From Ciceribacter ferrooxidans (GTDB taxonomy: Bacteria; Pseudomonadota; Alphaproteobacteria; Rhizobiales; Rhizobiaceae): 64,000 nt of DNA. The stretch spans positions 1 to 64,000 of the forward strand of contig NZ_SDVB01000216.1 in the NCBI RefSeq assembly GCF_004137355.1, read 5' to 3'. The stretch's first letter is position 1. Each line of letters opens with the position of its first letter. The position numbers were made by a program, and so were the translations under genes. The notes under the pieces were generated by a model. It was not told where the DNA came from. It was given only the letters and a program-made list of their open reading frames with translations, and did no database searches. Below are positions 24,293 to 33,686 of this stretch, piece after piece.

Positions 24293-26353
24293 CTACTTCC
24301 ACATCGCCCGCATGCGCGCGCCGACGTCGACGCGGATCGGTCGCGTGCTGCGTTCGCCGGCCGTGGTCGGAACGATCGGCCAACTCTTCGCCTCGAAGAG
24401 GCCGAGCATCGCTGCCGGGATGAAGCGGGTGCGCGAGGCATAGACGTGGCGGTCGCCCTGCGCATTCTGGCCGTAGGTGAAGAAGCGTTGCGGTGTGACG
24501 AGCGTCAGGCTGTCGCGCGCGCGCGTCATCCCGACATAGAGGAGCCGGCGTTCTTCCTCGATCTCCGCGGTCGTGCCGACGCCGAGATCGGAGGGAATGC
24601 AGCCGTCGATGACGTTCAGCATGAAGACCGAGCGCCATTCCTGCCCCTTGGCCGAGTGGATGGTCGAGAGGATCAGATAGTCCTCGTCGAGGAGCGGTAC
24701 GCCTGCCTGGTCGCTGGTGGCGTCCGGCGGATCGAGGGTGAGCTCGGTGAGGAAGCGCTCGCGGTTGGCATAGCCGGCCGCGATCTGTTCGAGCTGCAGC
24801 AGGTCGGCCTTGCGGGTTTCGGCATCCTCGTGGATGCGGTCGAGATGCGGTTCGTACCAGGTGCGCGCCGCGCTGATTTCGTTCGGCCAGCCGGGCCCCG
24901 CCTTGCGCAGGCCGAGAAGCAGGTCGAGGAAGCCCGGCCAGTCCGCGCCCGATTTCGGGGGCGCGGGGATTTCGGCGAGCGCCACCAGCGGTTCGGGATC
25001 GGCGGCGATCGTGTCGAGGATGCGGCCGGCGGTCTGCGGGCCGATCCCCGGCAGGAGCTGCAGCAGGCGGAAGCCGGCGACCCGGTCGCGCGGGTTCTGG
25101 GCGAAGCGCAGCACCGCCAGCATGTCCTTCACATGGGCGCTGTCGAGGAATTTGAGCCCGCCGAACTTGACGAAGGGAATGTTCGAGCGGGTGAGCTCGA
25201 CTTCGAGCGAACTGCTGTGGTTCGACGAGCGGAAGAGTACGGCCTGCTGCTTCAGGCCGATGCCGCGCTCGCGGTTTTCGAGCACCTGCCCGACGATGTA
25301 GCGGGCCTGATCGGCCTCGTCCCGGACGGTCACCAGCGCCGGCCGCTCCTCGGACTCCCGGTCGCTCCAGAGGTTTTTGGTGAAGCGCTCGCGTGCCTCG
25401 CCGATGACCGCGTTCGCTGCGGCGAGGATCGGCTGCGTCGAACGGTAGTTGCGGTCGAGCGTGACGACATGGGCCGGCGGCGAGAAGGCCGCCGGGAAAT
25501 CGAGGATGTTGCGCACCGTCGCGGCGCGGAAGGAATAGATCGATTGCGCGTCGTCGCCGACGACCGTCAGCCCGTGTCCGCCGGGCTTCAGCGCCACCAG
25601 GATCGCCGCCTGCAGCCGGTTGGTATCCTGGTATTCGTCGACGAGCACATGGTCGAAGCGGCCGGCAATTTCGCCCGCGAGGTCCGGTTCGCTCGCCATC
25701 TGCGCCCAGTAGAGCAGGAGGTCGTCGTAGTCGAGCACGTTCTGTACCTGTTTGGCCTCCACATAGGCGGCAAAGAGCTGCTTCAGCTCCTCCTCCCAGC
25801 CGGCGACCCAGGGGTAATGCGCCTTCAGCACCTCGGCGATCGAGGTTTCCGAATTCACCACCCGGGAATAGATAGAGAGACAGGTGCCCTTGGTGGGAAA
25901 CCGGCTCTCGGTCTTCGAGAAGCCGAGCTCATGGCGCACGAGATTGATGAGATCGGCGCTGTCCTCGCGGTCATGGATGGTGAAATCCTCCGCAAGGCCG
26001 ATCTGGTCGGCGTGGATGCGGAGAAGACGGGCGCCGATGCCGTGGAAGGTGCCGGCCCAGGCGAGCGCATCGGTCATGACGGCGGCCTTGTCGCCCAGCA
26101 CCTGGCGGCAGATGCGTTCGACACGGCGGCCCATTTCCGATGCGGCGCGGCGGGAGAAGGTCATCAGGAGGATGCGGCGCGGATCCGCGCCGTTCATGAT
26201 CAGGTGGGCGACGCGATGGGCGAGTGTGTTGGTCTTGCCAGAGCCGGCGCCGGCGATGATCAGCAGCGGTCCGGGCAATCCGGCCGCACCGACACCGTGC
26301 TCGACCGCGGCGCGCTGCCGGTCGTTCAGTTTCTCCAGATAGGCAAGGCTCAT
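24293..26353 (-). CDS. UvrD/PcrA-like ATP-dependent DNA helicase
   Basis: 686 residues from ATG 26353, giving the family start MSLAYLEKLNDRQRAAVEHG. Superfamily 1A helicase motifs appear in order: LLIIAGAGSGKTNTLAHRV (I), DEYQDTN (II), GDDAQSIYSFRAA (III), LDRNYRST (IV), TIHSAKGQEW (V) and LLYVGMTRARDSL (VI). It probably acts in DNA repair or replication restart; the house-keeping uvrD is usually larger, so this may be an accessory homologue. A LexA-type box lies 175 bp upstream, which would place it in the SOS response. Confidence 0.9.
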   Translation of the reverse strand: MSLAYLEKLNDRQRAAVEHGVGAAGLPGPLLIIAGAGSGKTNTLAHRVAHLIMNGADPRRILLMTFSRRAASEMGRRVERICRQVLGDKAAVMTDALAWAGTFHGIGARLLRIHADQIGLAEDFTIHDREDSADLINLVRHELGFSKTESRFPTKGTCLSIYSRVVNSETSIAEVLKAHYPWVAGWEEELKQLFAAYVEAKQVQNVLDYDDLLLYWAQMASEPDLAGEIAGRFDHVLVDEYQDTNRLQAAILVALKPGGHGLTVVGDDAQSIYSFRAATVRNILDFPAAFSPPAHVVTLDRNYRSTQPILAAANAVIGEARERFTKNLWSDRESEERPALVTVRDEADQARYIVGQVLENRERGIGLKQQAVLFRSSNHSSSLEVELTRSNIPFVKFGGLKFLDSAHVKDMLAVLRFAQNPRDRVAGFRLLQLLPGIGPQTAGRILDTIAADPEPLVALAEIPAPPKSGADWPGFLDLLLGLRKAGPGWPNEISAARTWYEPHLDRIHEDAETRKADLLQLEQIAAGYANRERFLTELTLDPPDATSDQAGVPLLDEDYLILSTIHSAKGQEWRSVFMLNVIDGCIPSDLGVGTTAEIEEERRLLYVGMTRARDSLTLVTPQRFFTYGQNAQGDRHVYASRTRFIPAAMLGLFEAKSWPIVPTTAGERSTRPIRVDVGARMRAMWK

Positions 26354-26727
26354 CGAAAACTCTGTCCCCTCATGCGCCGGGGCGTGCAGCCGCACGTCGC
26401 CGGACAGGCGGAGGGAGCAACACCACGCGCGCGCCGGGACGTGCCCGGTGCGTCTGTGATTCCGTGGGTTGACCTTGCCGCCGCATTTCCTCGTCATCGC
26501 TCTCTGCGCCTGCGAGAGGCACGCAGAGAACGAATTGAGAACATAGCTCGACTTGCGGCAGATGGGAAGGGCGTCGGTGTGAATGAGGGTTACGCAGCAT
26601 CGGCCGGTATTGGCGGTAGATCGGAAGGTCTCCGCTAGCCGCCCAAAGGCACATGGAAGCGGAATTCTTGTTTCCCGAGTTTTGTGGCGCTATATAAATG
26701 GTCGAAAGCGCTATGCGGTCCGGAGAC
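26354..26727. other. Intergenic stretch with hairpin and SOS-like box
   Basis: About 370 bp between divergent genes. Besides the LexA-type box, it holds the inverted repeat TCTCTGCG at 26501-26508 with CGCAGAGA at 26522-26529, partly overlapping the box. TATATA near 26690 could serve as -10 for the plus-strand gene. No coding region was recognised. Confidence 0.5.
26528..26542 (-). promoter_or_regulatory. Alphaproteobacterial LexA (SOS) box
   Basis: On the minus strand the site reads GTTC-TCAATTC-GTTC, exactly the GTTC-N7-GTTC direct repeat recognised by alphaproteobacterial LexA. It is 175 bp upstream of the helicase start, in its orientation. The motif is short enough to arise by chance about twice in a window of this size, so location is the main support. 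Confidence 0.5.
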
Positions 26728-26997
26728 ATGTCGGTTGTTGCAGTAAAAGTTCTGTCCACAGTCAACGCCCCTTATGGGACGGCGCTTTCGGCTGAGCAGC
26801 TCGCGTCGAAGATTTCTGATCCCGTCAGCGCCGTTCTTTATGACCCCTCGGCGTTCTGCTTCTTTTCGGAAGTGGATGAAGACCTTCAGCACTCGTTCCT
26901 GGACGAGATGTGCGTCGATCCGAAGATCGCCACCGAATTGGCGCGGAAGTTTTCCGTGCTGGCCGGTTACACGCTGCCGCTGGCGCGGGCGGCCTAG
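26728..26997 (+). CDS. Small protein of unknown function preceding AbiEii-like gene
   Basis: 89 residues from the ATG at 26728 (GGAG just upstream); an in-frame ATG at 26698 is possible. The protein is acidic in its middle (FFSEVDEDLQHSFLDEMCVD) with an N-terminal segment VVAVKVLSTVNAPYGTALSA. No family was recognised. Its stop TAG is followed at once by the TTG start of the AbiEii-type gene, which suggests translational coupling and an antitoxin or partner role, though it is much shorter than the usual AbiEi antitoxin. Confidence 0.5.
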   Translation: MSVVAVKVLSTVNAPYGTALSAEQLASKISDPVSAVLYDPSAFCFFSEVDEDLQHSFLDEMCVDPKIATELARKFSVLAGYTLPLARAA

Positions 26998-27708
26998 TTG
27001 TCGAAACATGTGAACAGCAAGTGGGGCGACCTGTTTGATCAGGCCGCGCACATCATAGATCTTGCGAACTCCAAGTTCACCTTGATTGACAATTGGAGTT
27101 TCGGGGGTGACACAGCACTGATGCTGCAGATCGATCACCGCGAGAGCTTCGATGTCGACATCTTTATCGATGATCCTCAAGTCCTGCCCTTTCTGAATCC
27201 TTGGACCCAAGGGTACACTCTCTCCCTTACACCGGATGGCTAGCAGTTCGATGGAACGAGGGCATTAAAGGTGGTCTTCGAGAAAATGGGCGAGGTCGAC
27301 TTCATCTGCGCCGCCGGCTTGACTGCCAGCCCGACACGGGCAGCGAAGGTCCGCGGCCGCAATATCCAGCTTGAGACGCCCGCGGAAATCATCGCCAAGA
27401 AGATCTGCTATCGGGGCGCGTCGATGCAGCCGCGCGACATGTTCGACATGGCCTGCGTGACGACGGTCCTGGGTGTGGAATACGCCGTCAATGCCTTGTC
27501 ACCGTTCAAAGAAGAATGCCGCAAAGCCTTGTCTGTCGCACGGCGTATGGACCCGCAGTTCGCGGAGGCGGTGATGACGAACCTTCTCTATCGCGACCGC
27601 TTCTCCGACGTTCCGAGACACGCTCAGGCGATGACGATCGAACTCCTGGAGACCGTCAGTGCGCCTTCAGACGGAATTTCCGACCCGTGCGATTGCAGTC
27701 CGGATTGA
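26998..27708 (+). pseudogene. AbiEii/AbiGii-like nucleotidyltransferase toxin, interrupted by amber codon
   Basis: One frame runs from 26998 (TTG, or GTG at 27010) to 27708 with a single in-frame TAG at 27241-27243. Before it: NWSFGGDTALMLQIDHRES and VDIFIDDPQ, the AbiEii nucleotidyltransferase motif with GG and DVDIF Asp pair. After it: FDGTRALKVVFEKMGEVDFI, ETPAEIIAKKICYRGAS and PRDMFDMACV, the family's conserved second half. The frame and homology continue across the stop, so this is one gene with a nonsense mutation, total about 236 codons. A functional protein would need readthrough or an internal restart near 27271; otherwise the toxin is dead. Confidence 0.8.
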
Positions 27709-27770
27709 CAAGGCCTGACGAAGGCTCCTCCGTGGAGGTCCGCAGGCCCTCTATTGTCATCGATCTGCCA

Positions 27771-27794
27771 ACGCCGGCGTTTTGCCGCCGGCGT
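27771..27794. terminator. Hairpin terminator between abi-like gene and opp operon
   Basis: ACGCCGGCG at 27771-27779 and CGCCGGCGT at 27786-27794 form perfect 9-bp arms around TTTTGC. It lies 22 bp beyond the stop of the oppDF gene and also downstream of the convergent abi-like gene. It lacks a long T run. Confidence 0.65.
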
Positions 27795-27815
27795 CAGCCA
27801 TAGCCCATGCACGTC

Positions 27816-29408
27816 TCAGAAGGCTGCCGCCATGAGCTCCTTCGTATAGGCCTGCCGGGGCGCGTCGAAGATGGCTGCAGTTTCGCCTTCCTCGACGATC
27901 ACGCCGTTCTTCATCACGACGATATAGTCGGAGAGTGCCCGCACGACCGCGAGATCGTGGCTGATGAAGAGATAGGAGAGGCCGTGCTTCTGCTGCAGAT
28001 CGCGCAGCAGTTCGATGATCTGCTTCTGCACCGACCGGTCGAGCGCAGACGTCGGCTCGTCGAGCACCAGCACTTTCGGTTTCAGCACCATGGCGCGCGC
28101 GATGGCGATGCGCTGGCGCTGGCCGCCTGAAAACTCGTGCGGATAGCGGTTGCGCGAGGCAGGATCGAGGCCGACGTCCTTGAACGCCTGAATGGCGATC
28201 CTGTCGCGCTCGGCACGGCTGATCTGCGGCTCGTGGACCAGCAGGCCCTCGGTCACGATCTGGCCGGCGGTCATGCGCGGCGAGAGCGAGCCGAACGGAT
28301 CCTGGAAGACGAGCTGCATCTGGCGGCGCAGCGCACGCATCTGCTGCGGGCTTGCCTTCGAGATGTCCTGACCGTCGAAGATGACCCTGCCGTCGCTGTC
28401 GAAGAGGCGGAGCAGGGCGCGCCCGAGGGTGGACTTGCCCGACCCGGACTCGCCGACGATCCCTATCGTCTGCCCCTTGCGGAGCGTGATACTGACGTCG
28501 CGAACGGCCTTCACTTCCAGTTTTCTTCGCCCGAGGAACCCGCCGCCGGCGGTGAACGTCACGGCGACGTTCCGGCCTTCGAGCAGCCTCGGAGAATCGG
28601 CGGGAACCGGGTCCTTGTGGCCGGTCGGCTCGGCGGCGAGCAGCATCTTCGTATAGTCATGCTGCGGGTTCGAGAAGATCGCCTCGACGGCCCCCTGTTC
28701 GACCACCTCGCCGAGCTTCATCACCGCGACGCGGTCGGCGAAGCGCCGCACGACGTTGAGATCGTGCGAGATGAAGATGATCGAGAGACCGATCCGCTCC
28801 TTCAGCTCTCGCATCAGGTCGAGGATCTGCGCCTGGATGGTGACGTCGAGCGCGGTGGTCGGCTCGTCGGCGATCAGGAGCTCCGGATCGTTGGCGAGCG
28901 CCATGGCGATCATCACGCGCTGGCGCTGGCCGCCGGAAAGCTCGTACGGGTAGGAATCGATCCGGCGTTCCGGATCGGGAATCTTGACGAGCTTCAGCAG
29001 CTCGATCGCCTTCGCCCGTGCCTCCTTCGCCGAGAGACCCTTGTGGTGGATCATCGGCTCGGCGAGCTGGTAGCCGATCTTGTAGAGCGGATCGAGCGAG
29101 GTCATCGGCTCCTGGAAGATCATGGTCACGCGCTCGCCGCGGATGTGGTTCAGCCCTTTCAGCGGCAGTCCGAGGATTTCGGCACCGTCGAGCTTCGCCG
29201 AACCGGACGCAGAGCCGTTGGCGGCGAGCAAACCCATCATCGCCATCATGGTCTGGCTCTTGCCGGAACCGGACTCGCCGACGATCGCCAGCGTCTCGCC
29301 ACGCTTGACGTCGAGACTGATGCCCTTGACCGCCTCGACCTTGCCGAGCGGCGTGTCGAACCAGACCCGCATGTCGCGTATTTGAAGCAGCATATCTGTC
29401 TTTGTCAT
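27816..29408 (-). CDS. Oligopeptide ABC transporter ATPase, fused OppD-OppF
   Basis: 530 residues holding two complete ATPase domains. Each has Walker A GESGSGKS (about 44-51 and 315-322) and signature LSGGQRQRV or FSGGQRQRI, with Walker [12 protein letters not shown] and [11 protein letters not shown]. Both have the C-terminal oligopeptide extension pattern seen in OppD/OppF. The fused form is the YejF/GsiA layout, here replacing separate oppD and oppF. It follows oppC after 2 bp and energises the OppBC channel for peptide import. Confidence 0.92.
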   Translation of the reverse strand: MTKTDMLLQIRDMRVWFDTPLGKVEAVKGISLDVKRGETLAIVGESGSGKSQTMMAMMGLLAANGSASGSAKLDGAEILGLPLKGLNHIRGERVTMIFQEPMTSLDPLYKIGYQLAEPMIHHKGLSAKEARAKAIELLKLVKIPDPERRIDSYPYELSGGQRQRVMIAMALANDPELLIADEPTTALDVTIQAQILDLMRELKERIGLSIIFISHDLNVVRRFADRVAVMKLGEVVEQGAVEAIFSNPQHDYTKMLLAAEPTGHKDPVPADSPRLLEGRNVAVTFTAGGGFLGRRKLEVKAVRDVSITLRKGQTIGIVGESGSGKSTLGRALLRLFDSDGRVIFDGQDISKASPQQMRALRRQMQLVFQDPFGSLSPRMTAGQIVTEGLLVHEPQISRAERDRIAIQAFKDVGLDPASRNRYPHEFSGGQRQRIAIARAMVLKPKVLVLDEPTSALDRSVQKQIIELLRDLQQKHGLSYLFISHDLAVVRALSDYIVVMKNGVIVEEGETAAIFDAPRQAYTKELMAAAF

Positions 29409-29410
29409 CG

Positions 29411-30559
29411 TCAGCGGTCCTTGGGATCAAGCGCGTCGCGCAGGCCGTCGCCGACGAAATTGAGCGCGAACAGCGTGCTTACGAAGAAGATCGCGGGGAA
29501 GATCAGCAACCATGATGCGGATTGCATGCTGGCGGTGCCTTCGGCGATCAGCGTGCCCCACGAGGTCATCGGCTCCTGCACCCCGAGCCCGAGGAAGGAG
29601 AGGAAGCTCTCGAGCAGGATCACCTTGGGCACGAGCACCGTGACGAAGACGACCACGGGGCCGATCGTGTTCGGGATGACGTGACGGCGGATGATCTGCC
29701 AGTTGGATAGCCCCATGGCGCGGGCGGCCTCGACGAACTCGCGCCGCTTGAGCGACAAGGTCTGCCCCCGAACGATGCGGGCCATGTCCAGCCACTCGAT
29801 GGCGCCGATCGCTGCGAAGATCAGCACGAAGTGGCGACCGAAGAACACCACCAGCATGATCACGAAGAACATGAACGGCAACGAGTAGAGGATCTCGACG
29901 AACCGCATCATGACGTTGTCGATGCGTCCGCCGATGAAGCCCGAGGTCGCGCCGTAGGTGACGCCGATGATCAGCGACACGAAGGTCGCAAGCAGGCCGA
30001 CGACGATCGAGACCTGACCGCCCAGCATCACGCGGGGCAGGAGGTCGCGGCCGTTGCGGTCGGTCCCGAAAGGGAAATACTGCCCGTTGACCCGGCCGGT
30101 GACGACGAGCGTCTTGCCGTCGTTCTGCGTCTCCTGGAGAGCGGCACCGTCGAATTCGTCCGGGCGATCGAGATAGCGCAGGACGCGCTCGTCGATCGGC
30201 TTGTCGGACGAGATCGTGGCGGTGTAGGCGGAGCCCGAGACGTCGAAGGCGTTCAGGCTGACGCGGGCGCGCTCGACGGCTTTCGTCATGACCTCTTGCA
30301 GCGTTGCCTCGTGCGGGTACGGCGAGAGCGAGGGCGGCACGGCGACATAGCTCGTGAAAACCGCGTCGTAGCGATGCGGCCAGAAGATCGGCCCGCCGAA
30401 GCTGAAGACGACGATCAGCAGCAGATAGCCGAGCGAGAGCATGGCAGCCGTGTTCCGGCGGAAGCGGATGCGGGCCAGCGTCCAGAGGCTGAGGCCCTCC
30501 CGGGCGTCCGTCTCGAGGGGGACTGCGCCGGGTCCGGTTTGGATTTGTGGTTCACTCAT
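29411..30559 (-). CDS. oppC: Oligopeptide ABC transporter permease OppC
   Basis: 382 residues. An OppC_N cytoplasmic helix segment (LSLWTLARIRFRRNTAAMLS) leads into the first membrane helix, followed by a periplasmic loop of about 130 residues and then the BPD_transp_1 core with FGTDRNGRDLLPRVMLGGQV. The ATPase-contact EAA loop reads EAARAMGLSNWQIIRRHVIP. Length is above the usual 300 because of the large loop, a form common in alphaproteobacteria. The start overlaps oppB by 8 bases. Confidence 0.93.
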   Translation of the reverse strand: MSEPQIQTGPGAVPLETDAREGLSLWTLARIRFRRNTAAMLSLGYLLLIVVFSFGGPIFWPHRYDAVFTSYVAVPPSLSPYPHEATLQEVMTKAVERARVSLNAFDVSGSAYTATISSDKPIDERVLRYLDRPDEFDGAALQETQNDGKTLVVTGRVNGQYFPFGTDRNGRDLLPRVMLGGQVSIVVGLLATFVSLIIGVTYGATSGFIGGRIDNVMMRFVEILYSLPFMFFVIMLVVFFGRHFVLIFAAIGAIEWLDMARIVRGQTLSLKRREFVEAARAMGLSNWQIIRRHVIPNTIGPVVVFVTVLVPKVILLESFLSFLGLGVQEPMTSWGTLIAEGTASMQSASWLLIFPAIFFVSTLFALNFVGDGLRDALDPKDR

Positions 30560-31475
30560 AGCGGACCCTCGGATCTAGCAGCGCGTAGAGGATGTCGACG
30601 ATCAGGTTGAAGACCACGATGAAGACGGAGATGAGGACGACCGTTCCCATGACCAGCGTGTAGTCGCGGTTGAGAGCGCCGAGGACGAAATAGCGTCCGA
30701 CGCCCGGCAGCGAGAACACCGTCTCGACCACGACGGAACCAGTCAGGACGGCTGCGGCGGTGGGGCCGAAATAGGAGATGACCGGCATCAGCGCGCCGCG
30801 CAGTGCATGCACGACGATGATGCTGCGCTGGGGAAGACCATAGGCGCGCACCGTGCGGATGTGGTCGGCCCGCAGCATCTCGATCATCGACCCGCGGGTC
30901 AGACGCGCGAAGATCCCGACCTGCGGCAAGGCGAGCGCGATGACCGGCAGGACCAGATTGTTGAATCCGCCGTCTCCCCAGCCGCCTGCCGGCGTCATGC
31001 GCAGGATGACGGCGAAGACCAGCGAAAGAATGGGCGCGACGACGAAGCTCGGCACGGTAATGCCGATATTGGCAAAGCTCATGACGAGATGATCGAACGC
31101 CGAATTCTGCCGGATTGCGGCAAAGCTTCCGAGGATGATGCCGCCCGTGACACCGACGGCGAGTGCCCAGGAGCCGAGGATCAGCGAGTATGGCAGGCTC
31201 TTGGCGATCAGCTCTCCGACCGTGAAATCGCGGTAGACGAAGCTCGGTCCGAGGTCTCCGTGGAGAAGGTTGCCGAGGTAATGGAGGTACTGCACCGGCA
31301 AGGGCTGATCCAGCAGGAAGGCCTTGTTCAGATTGGCGAGGACCTGCGGCTCGAGCGGCCGCTCCAGGTTGAACGGGCCGCCGGGCGCCAGCCGCATCAT
31401 GAAGAAGGAAAGGGTGATCACGATAAAGATCGTGGGTATCGACGACAACAGTCGTCGCAGGATGAATGACAGCAT
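30552..31475 (-). CDS. oppB: Oligopeptide ABC transporter permease OppB
   Basis: 307 residues, normal OppB length, starting MLSFILRRLLSSIPTIFIVI. Six membrane helices are visible, and the EAA-type loop reads RTVRAYGLPQRSIIVVHALR. The periplasmic stretch with DQPLPVQYLHYLGNLLHGDL is characteristic of OppB/DppB. It pairs with OppC to form the peptide channel. The 118-bp gap to oppA contains a set of strong hairpins, likely lowering permease expression relative to the binding protein. Confidence 0.93.
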   Translation of the reverse strand: MLSFILRRLLSSIPTIFIVITLSFFMMRLAPGGPFNLERPLEPQVLANLNKAFLLDQPLPVQYLHYLGNLLHGDLGPSFVYRDFTVGELIAKSLPYSLILGSWALAVGVTGGIILGSFAAIRQNSAFDHLVMSFANIGITVPSFVVAPILSLVFAVILRMTPAGGWGDGGFNNLVLPVIALALPQVGIFARLTRGSMIEMLRADHIRTVRAYGLPQRSIIVVHALRGALMPVISYFGPTAAAVLTGSVVVETVFSLPGVGRYFVLGALNRDYTLVMGTVVLISVFIVVFNLIVDILYALLDPRVRYE

Positions 31476-31500
31476 TGCTCTCTCCTGAAATCCGGAAACA

Positions 31501-31586
31501 GCAGGACAAGCCGGAGGGTTCCTCCGGCCTACGCGCGAAAACGCGAAGAGGCGGAAGCCGGTCGTCCCGGATTCCGCCTGTCCTGC
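31501..31586. repeat. Nested palindrome block between oppA and oppB
   Basis: Two perfect hairpins stand side by side: GCCGGAGG / CCTCCGGC at 31510-31528 and AGGCGGAA / TTCCGCCT at 31549-31579. They are enclosed by an outer pair GCAGGACA at 31501-31508 and TGTCCTGC at 31579-31586 (one base shared). The RNA could fold as a three-way junction. The double-palindrome layout recalls Rhizobium intergenic mosaic elements (RIME). In mRNA it would stabilise the upstream oppA message or attenuate the permease genes. Confidence 0.65.
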
Positions 31587-31593
31587 ATGTGCT

Positions 31594-33192
31594 TTATTCG
31601 ATGGAGAGGAACTTGGTCAGGTGCTCGTTGACGGCGTTCATCTCGAAGCCCTTGACCTTGCGGGAAACGAGCCAGGTCGAAGCGTGGACCATCAACGGGG
31701 CATTGCCCTGTTCGTCCATGGCGATCTGCTCGGCGTCATGGAGGATCTGCATACGCTTGGCCGGATCGCGTTCCGCGTAGGAGGACTTCATCAGCTCGTC
31801 ATACTTCGCATTGGCCCAGTGGCCGTAGTTGAAGCTCGTGTTGGAGGAGACGAGAAGATTGAGGAAGTTCTCCGGATCGGCGTAGTCGGCCGACCAGCCG
31901 GCGCGCGCCACATCGAATGCGCCGCCTTCCTGCAGGTAGGCATAGTGCGATTTCACGTCGAGGTTCTGGAGCGTGACTTCCGCACCGACGGCCTTCCACA
32001 TGTCGGCGACGGCGGTCGCCACCTTCTTGTGGTTTTCATTGGTGTTGTAGCGGATGTCGATCTTGAGCGGCTTGCCGCCCTCGCCGTAACCGGCCTCCTT
32101 CAGCAATTCCTTTGCCTTGTCTTCGCGGTCGAGCTGATCGAGCGAAGCCCACTCGGGCGCGGCCGGGGTATAGCCTTCCATGCCCGGCGGAACGAAGGAA
32201 TAGCCCGGGAGCTGGGCGCCGGAGAAGATCTTCTCGGCAAGGAAGTCGCGATCGACGGCCATCGACAGCGCCTGTCTTACCTTCACGTCGCTGAAGGGCT
32301 CGTGACGGGTGTCGAAGACGTAATAATAGGTGCCGAGGTCGGTGCCGGCGAGAACCTGGTCCTTGCCGAGCTTCTCTTCGAGGAAGGCCTTCTGGTCCGT
32401 CTGGAAGTTGTAGACGACGTCGAGCTCGCCTGCCTCGAACATGCGCTCGGTGGCGGACTGGTCTTCGGAGGGGTTGTAGATCACCTTGTCGATCTTGACG
32501 TTGGCCGCATCCCAATACTTGTCGTTCTTGACGGCGGTGATGTGGTCGTTCGGAACGTTCTCCGTCAGGCAGTAGGCGCCGTTGCAGACCATGTTGCCGG
32601 CCTTCGTCCATTCCGCGCCGAACTTCTGAACAACGGCGGCGTTGACCGGCAGAGCCGCGTAGTGCGAGGCGAGCTGCAGGAAGTAGGGCGTCGGGCGCTC
32701 CAGGGTCACTTCCAGCGTCTTGGCATCGACGGCCTTCACGCCCAGCGTGTCGACGGCAGCCTTGCCGGTGTTGATGGCCTCGGCGTTCTTCACCGGATAG
32801 AGAATATTGGCGTATTCGGCCGCTTCCTTCGGATCTTCCATGCGGCGCCAGGCGAAGACGAAATCGTCGGCGGTCACCGGATCGCCGTTCGACCACTTGG
32901 CATCCTCGCGGAGCTTGAAGGTGTAGACGGTGCCGTCATCCGAAATCGTCCAGCTCTCGGCGACGCCCGGAATGACTTCGCCCTTCGGATTGTAGATCGT
33001 CAGGCCTTCGAACATATCGCGGACGACAAAGCCTTCGATGTCGATGGAAATATGCGCCTGGTCGAGCGTCTGAGGTTCGCCGCCATTGCCGCGTCGGATG
33101 ACCGTCTCGGCGGAAGCGAGGCTGGCGGTCATGGCAAGCAGCGTGCTGGAAAGCAGAACTGCCTTGAGGGTACGCCTGATTGAAGCGTTCAT
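31594..33192 (-). CDS. oppA: Oligopeptide ABC transporter substrate-binding protein OppA
   Basis: 532 residues from ATG 33192, eight bases after AGGGGAT; the ATG at 33258 would precede the signal sequence by 22 residues. The signal peptide ends near SLASAETVI. SBP_bac_5 features include GEPQTLDQAHISIDIEGFVV, the conserved WSNGDPVTADDFVFAWRR and a C-terminal SADYADPENFLNLL. It captures peptides in the periplasm and hands them to OppBC. It is the first gene of the opp operon, followed by the hairpin block. Confidence 0.93.
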   Translation of the reverse strand: MNASIRRTLKAVLLSSTLLAMTASLASAETVIRRGNGGEPQTLDQAHISIDIEGFVVRDMFEGLTIYNPKGEVIPGVAESWTISDDGTVYTFKLREDAKWSNGDPVTADDFVFAWRRMEDPKEAAEYANILYPVKNAEAINTGKAAVDTLGVKAVDAKTLEVTLERPTPYFLQLASHYAALPVNAAVVQKFGAEWTKAGNMVCNGAYCLTENVPNDHITAVKNDKYWDAANVKIDKVIYNPSEDQSATERMFEAGELDVVYNFQTDQKAFLEEKLGKDQVLAGTDLGTYYYVFDTRHEPFSDVKVRQALSMAVDRDFLAEKIFSGAQLPGYSFVPPGMEGYTPAAPEWASLDQLDREDKAKELLKEAGYGEGGKPLKIDIRYNTNENHKKVATAVADMWKAVGAEVTLQNLDVKSHYAYLQEGGAFDVARAGWSADYADPENFLNLLVSSNTSFNYGHWANAKYDELMKSSYAERDPAKRMQILHDAEQIAMDEQGNAPLMVHASTWLVSRKVKGFEMNAVNEHLTKFLSIE

Positions 33193-33686
33193 TGTTGTAT
33201 CCCCTATTGTCTTGTCAGTTGATCCGCCCTGAGGAGCCGTTTTCCTCAAGGTTTTCATGTTCCTAAATGCTTGAATAAGCTGGCTTCCTTTGGGGAGAAA
33301 CAGCTAATACTTGCACGTGCGCCGACGCTACGACTTGAGTTCTGACAAAGCAAGAGGGGGTTGCGGGAGAGTCTTTGGCCCGGTCCGCACTTGTCCACAG
33401 TTGCCGATGACCTCGGGCTTGGCGGGTGGCCATATCTGCTGACGCAAGGGGAAGGGAAGTATGGGAAGCGGTGAGGCCGAATGCCGCAGGAGCCGTGCGG
33501 CGGGGAGGCTGTTCCCGATGCGGAGCGGCAAGGAGGCGAGGAAGGTCGCTCTGCCGATTCCCGCGGGACTTTCAAAAAATTTCCCGGCCGCGGGCTTTTG
33601 AAGGCCATGGCCGGGTTTTCGTCGTCTGCCGGGAAAGGATCATCCTGCCGGCTTCTTTGGTCGGCCCGTCGCCGGGCCTCTTTGCC
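33193..33686. other. Intergenic stretch upstream of opp operon
   Basis: About 490 bp with the oppA promoter expected near its left part and the 3' end of the DUF1127 gene at its right edge. Open frames on both strands lack family features and plausible ribosome sites. No terminator or repeat stands out, and no promoter could be assigned with confidence. Confidence 0.4.

Noticed and set aside
23207-26638. 1143-codon plus-strand reading frame
   Set aside because: It is antisense to vanA and the helicase in G+C-rich DNA where the opposite strand often stays open; the minus-strand products carry full family motifs.
28137-29684. 515-codon plus-strand frame opposite the opp ATPase
   Set aside because: Antisense shadow of the fused OppD-OppF gene, whose Walker motifs are all in the minus frame.
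31621-33183. 520-codon plus-strand frame over oppA
   Set aside because: Antisense shadow of the clear SBP_bac_5 gene.
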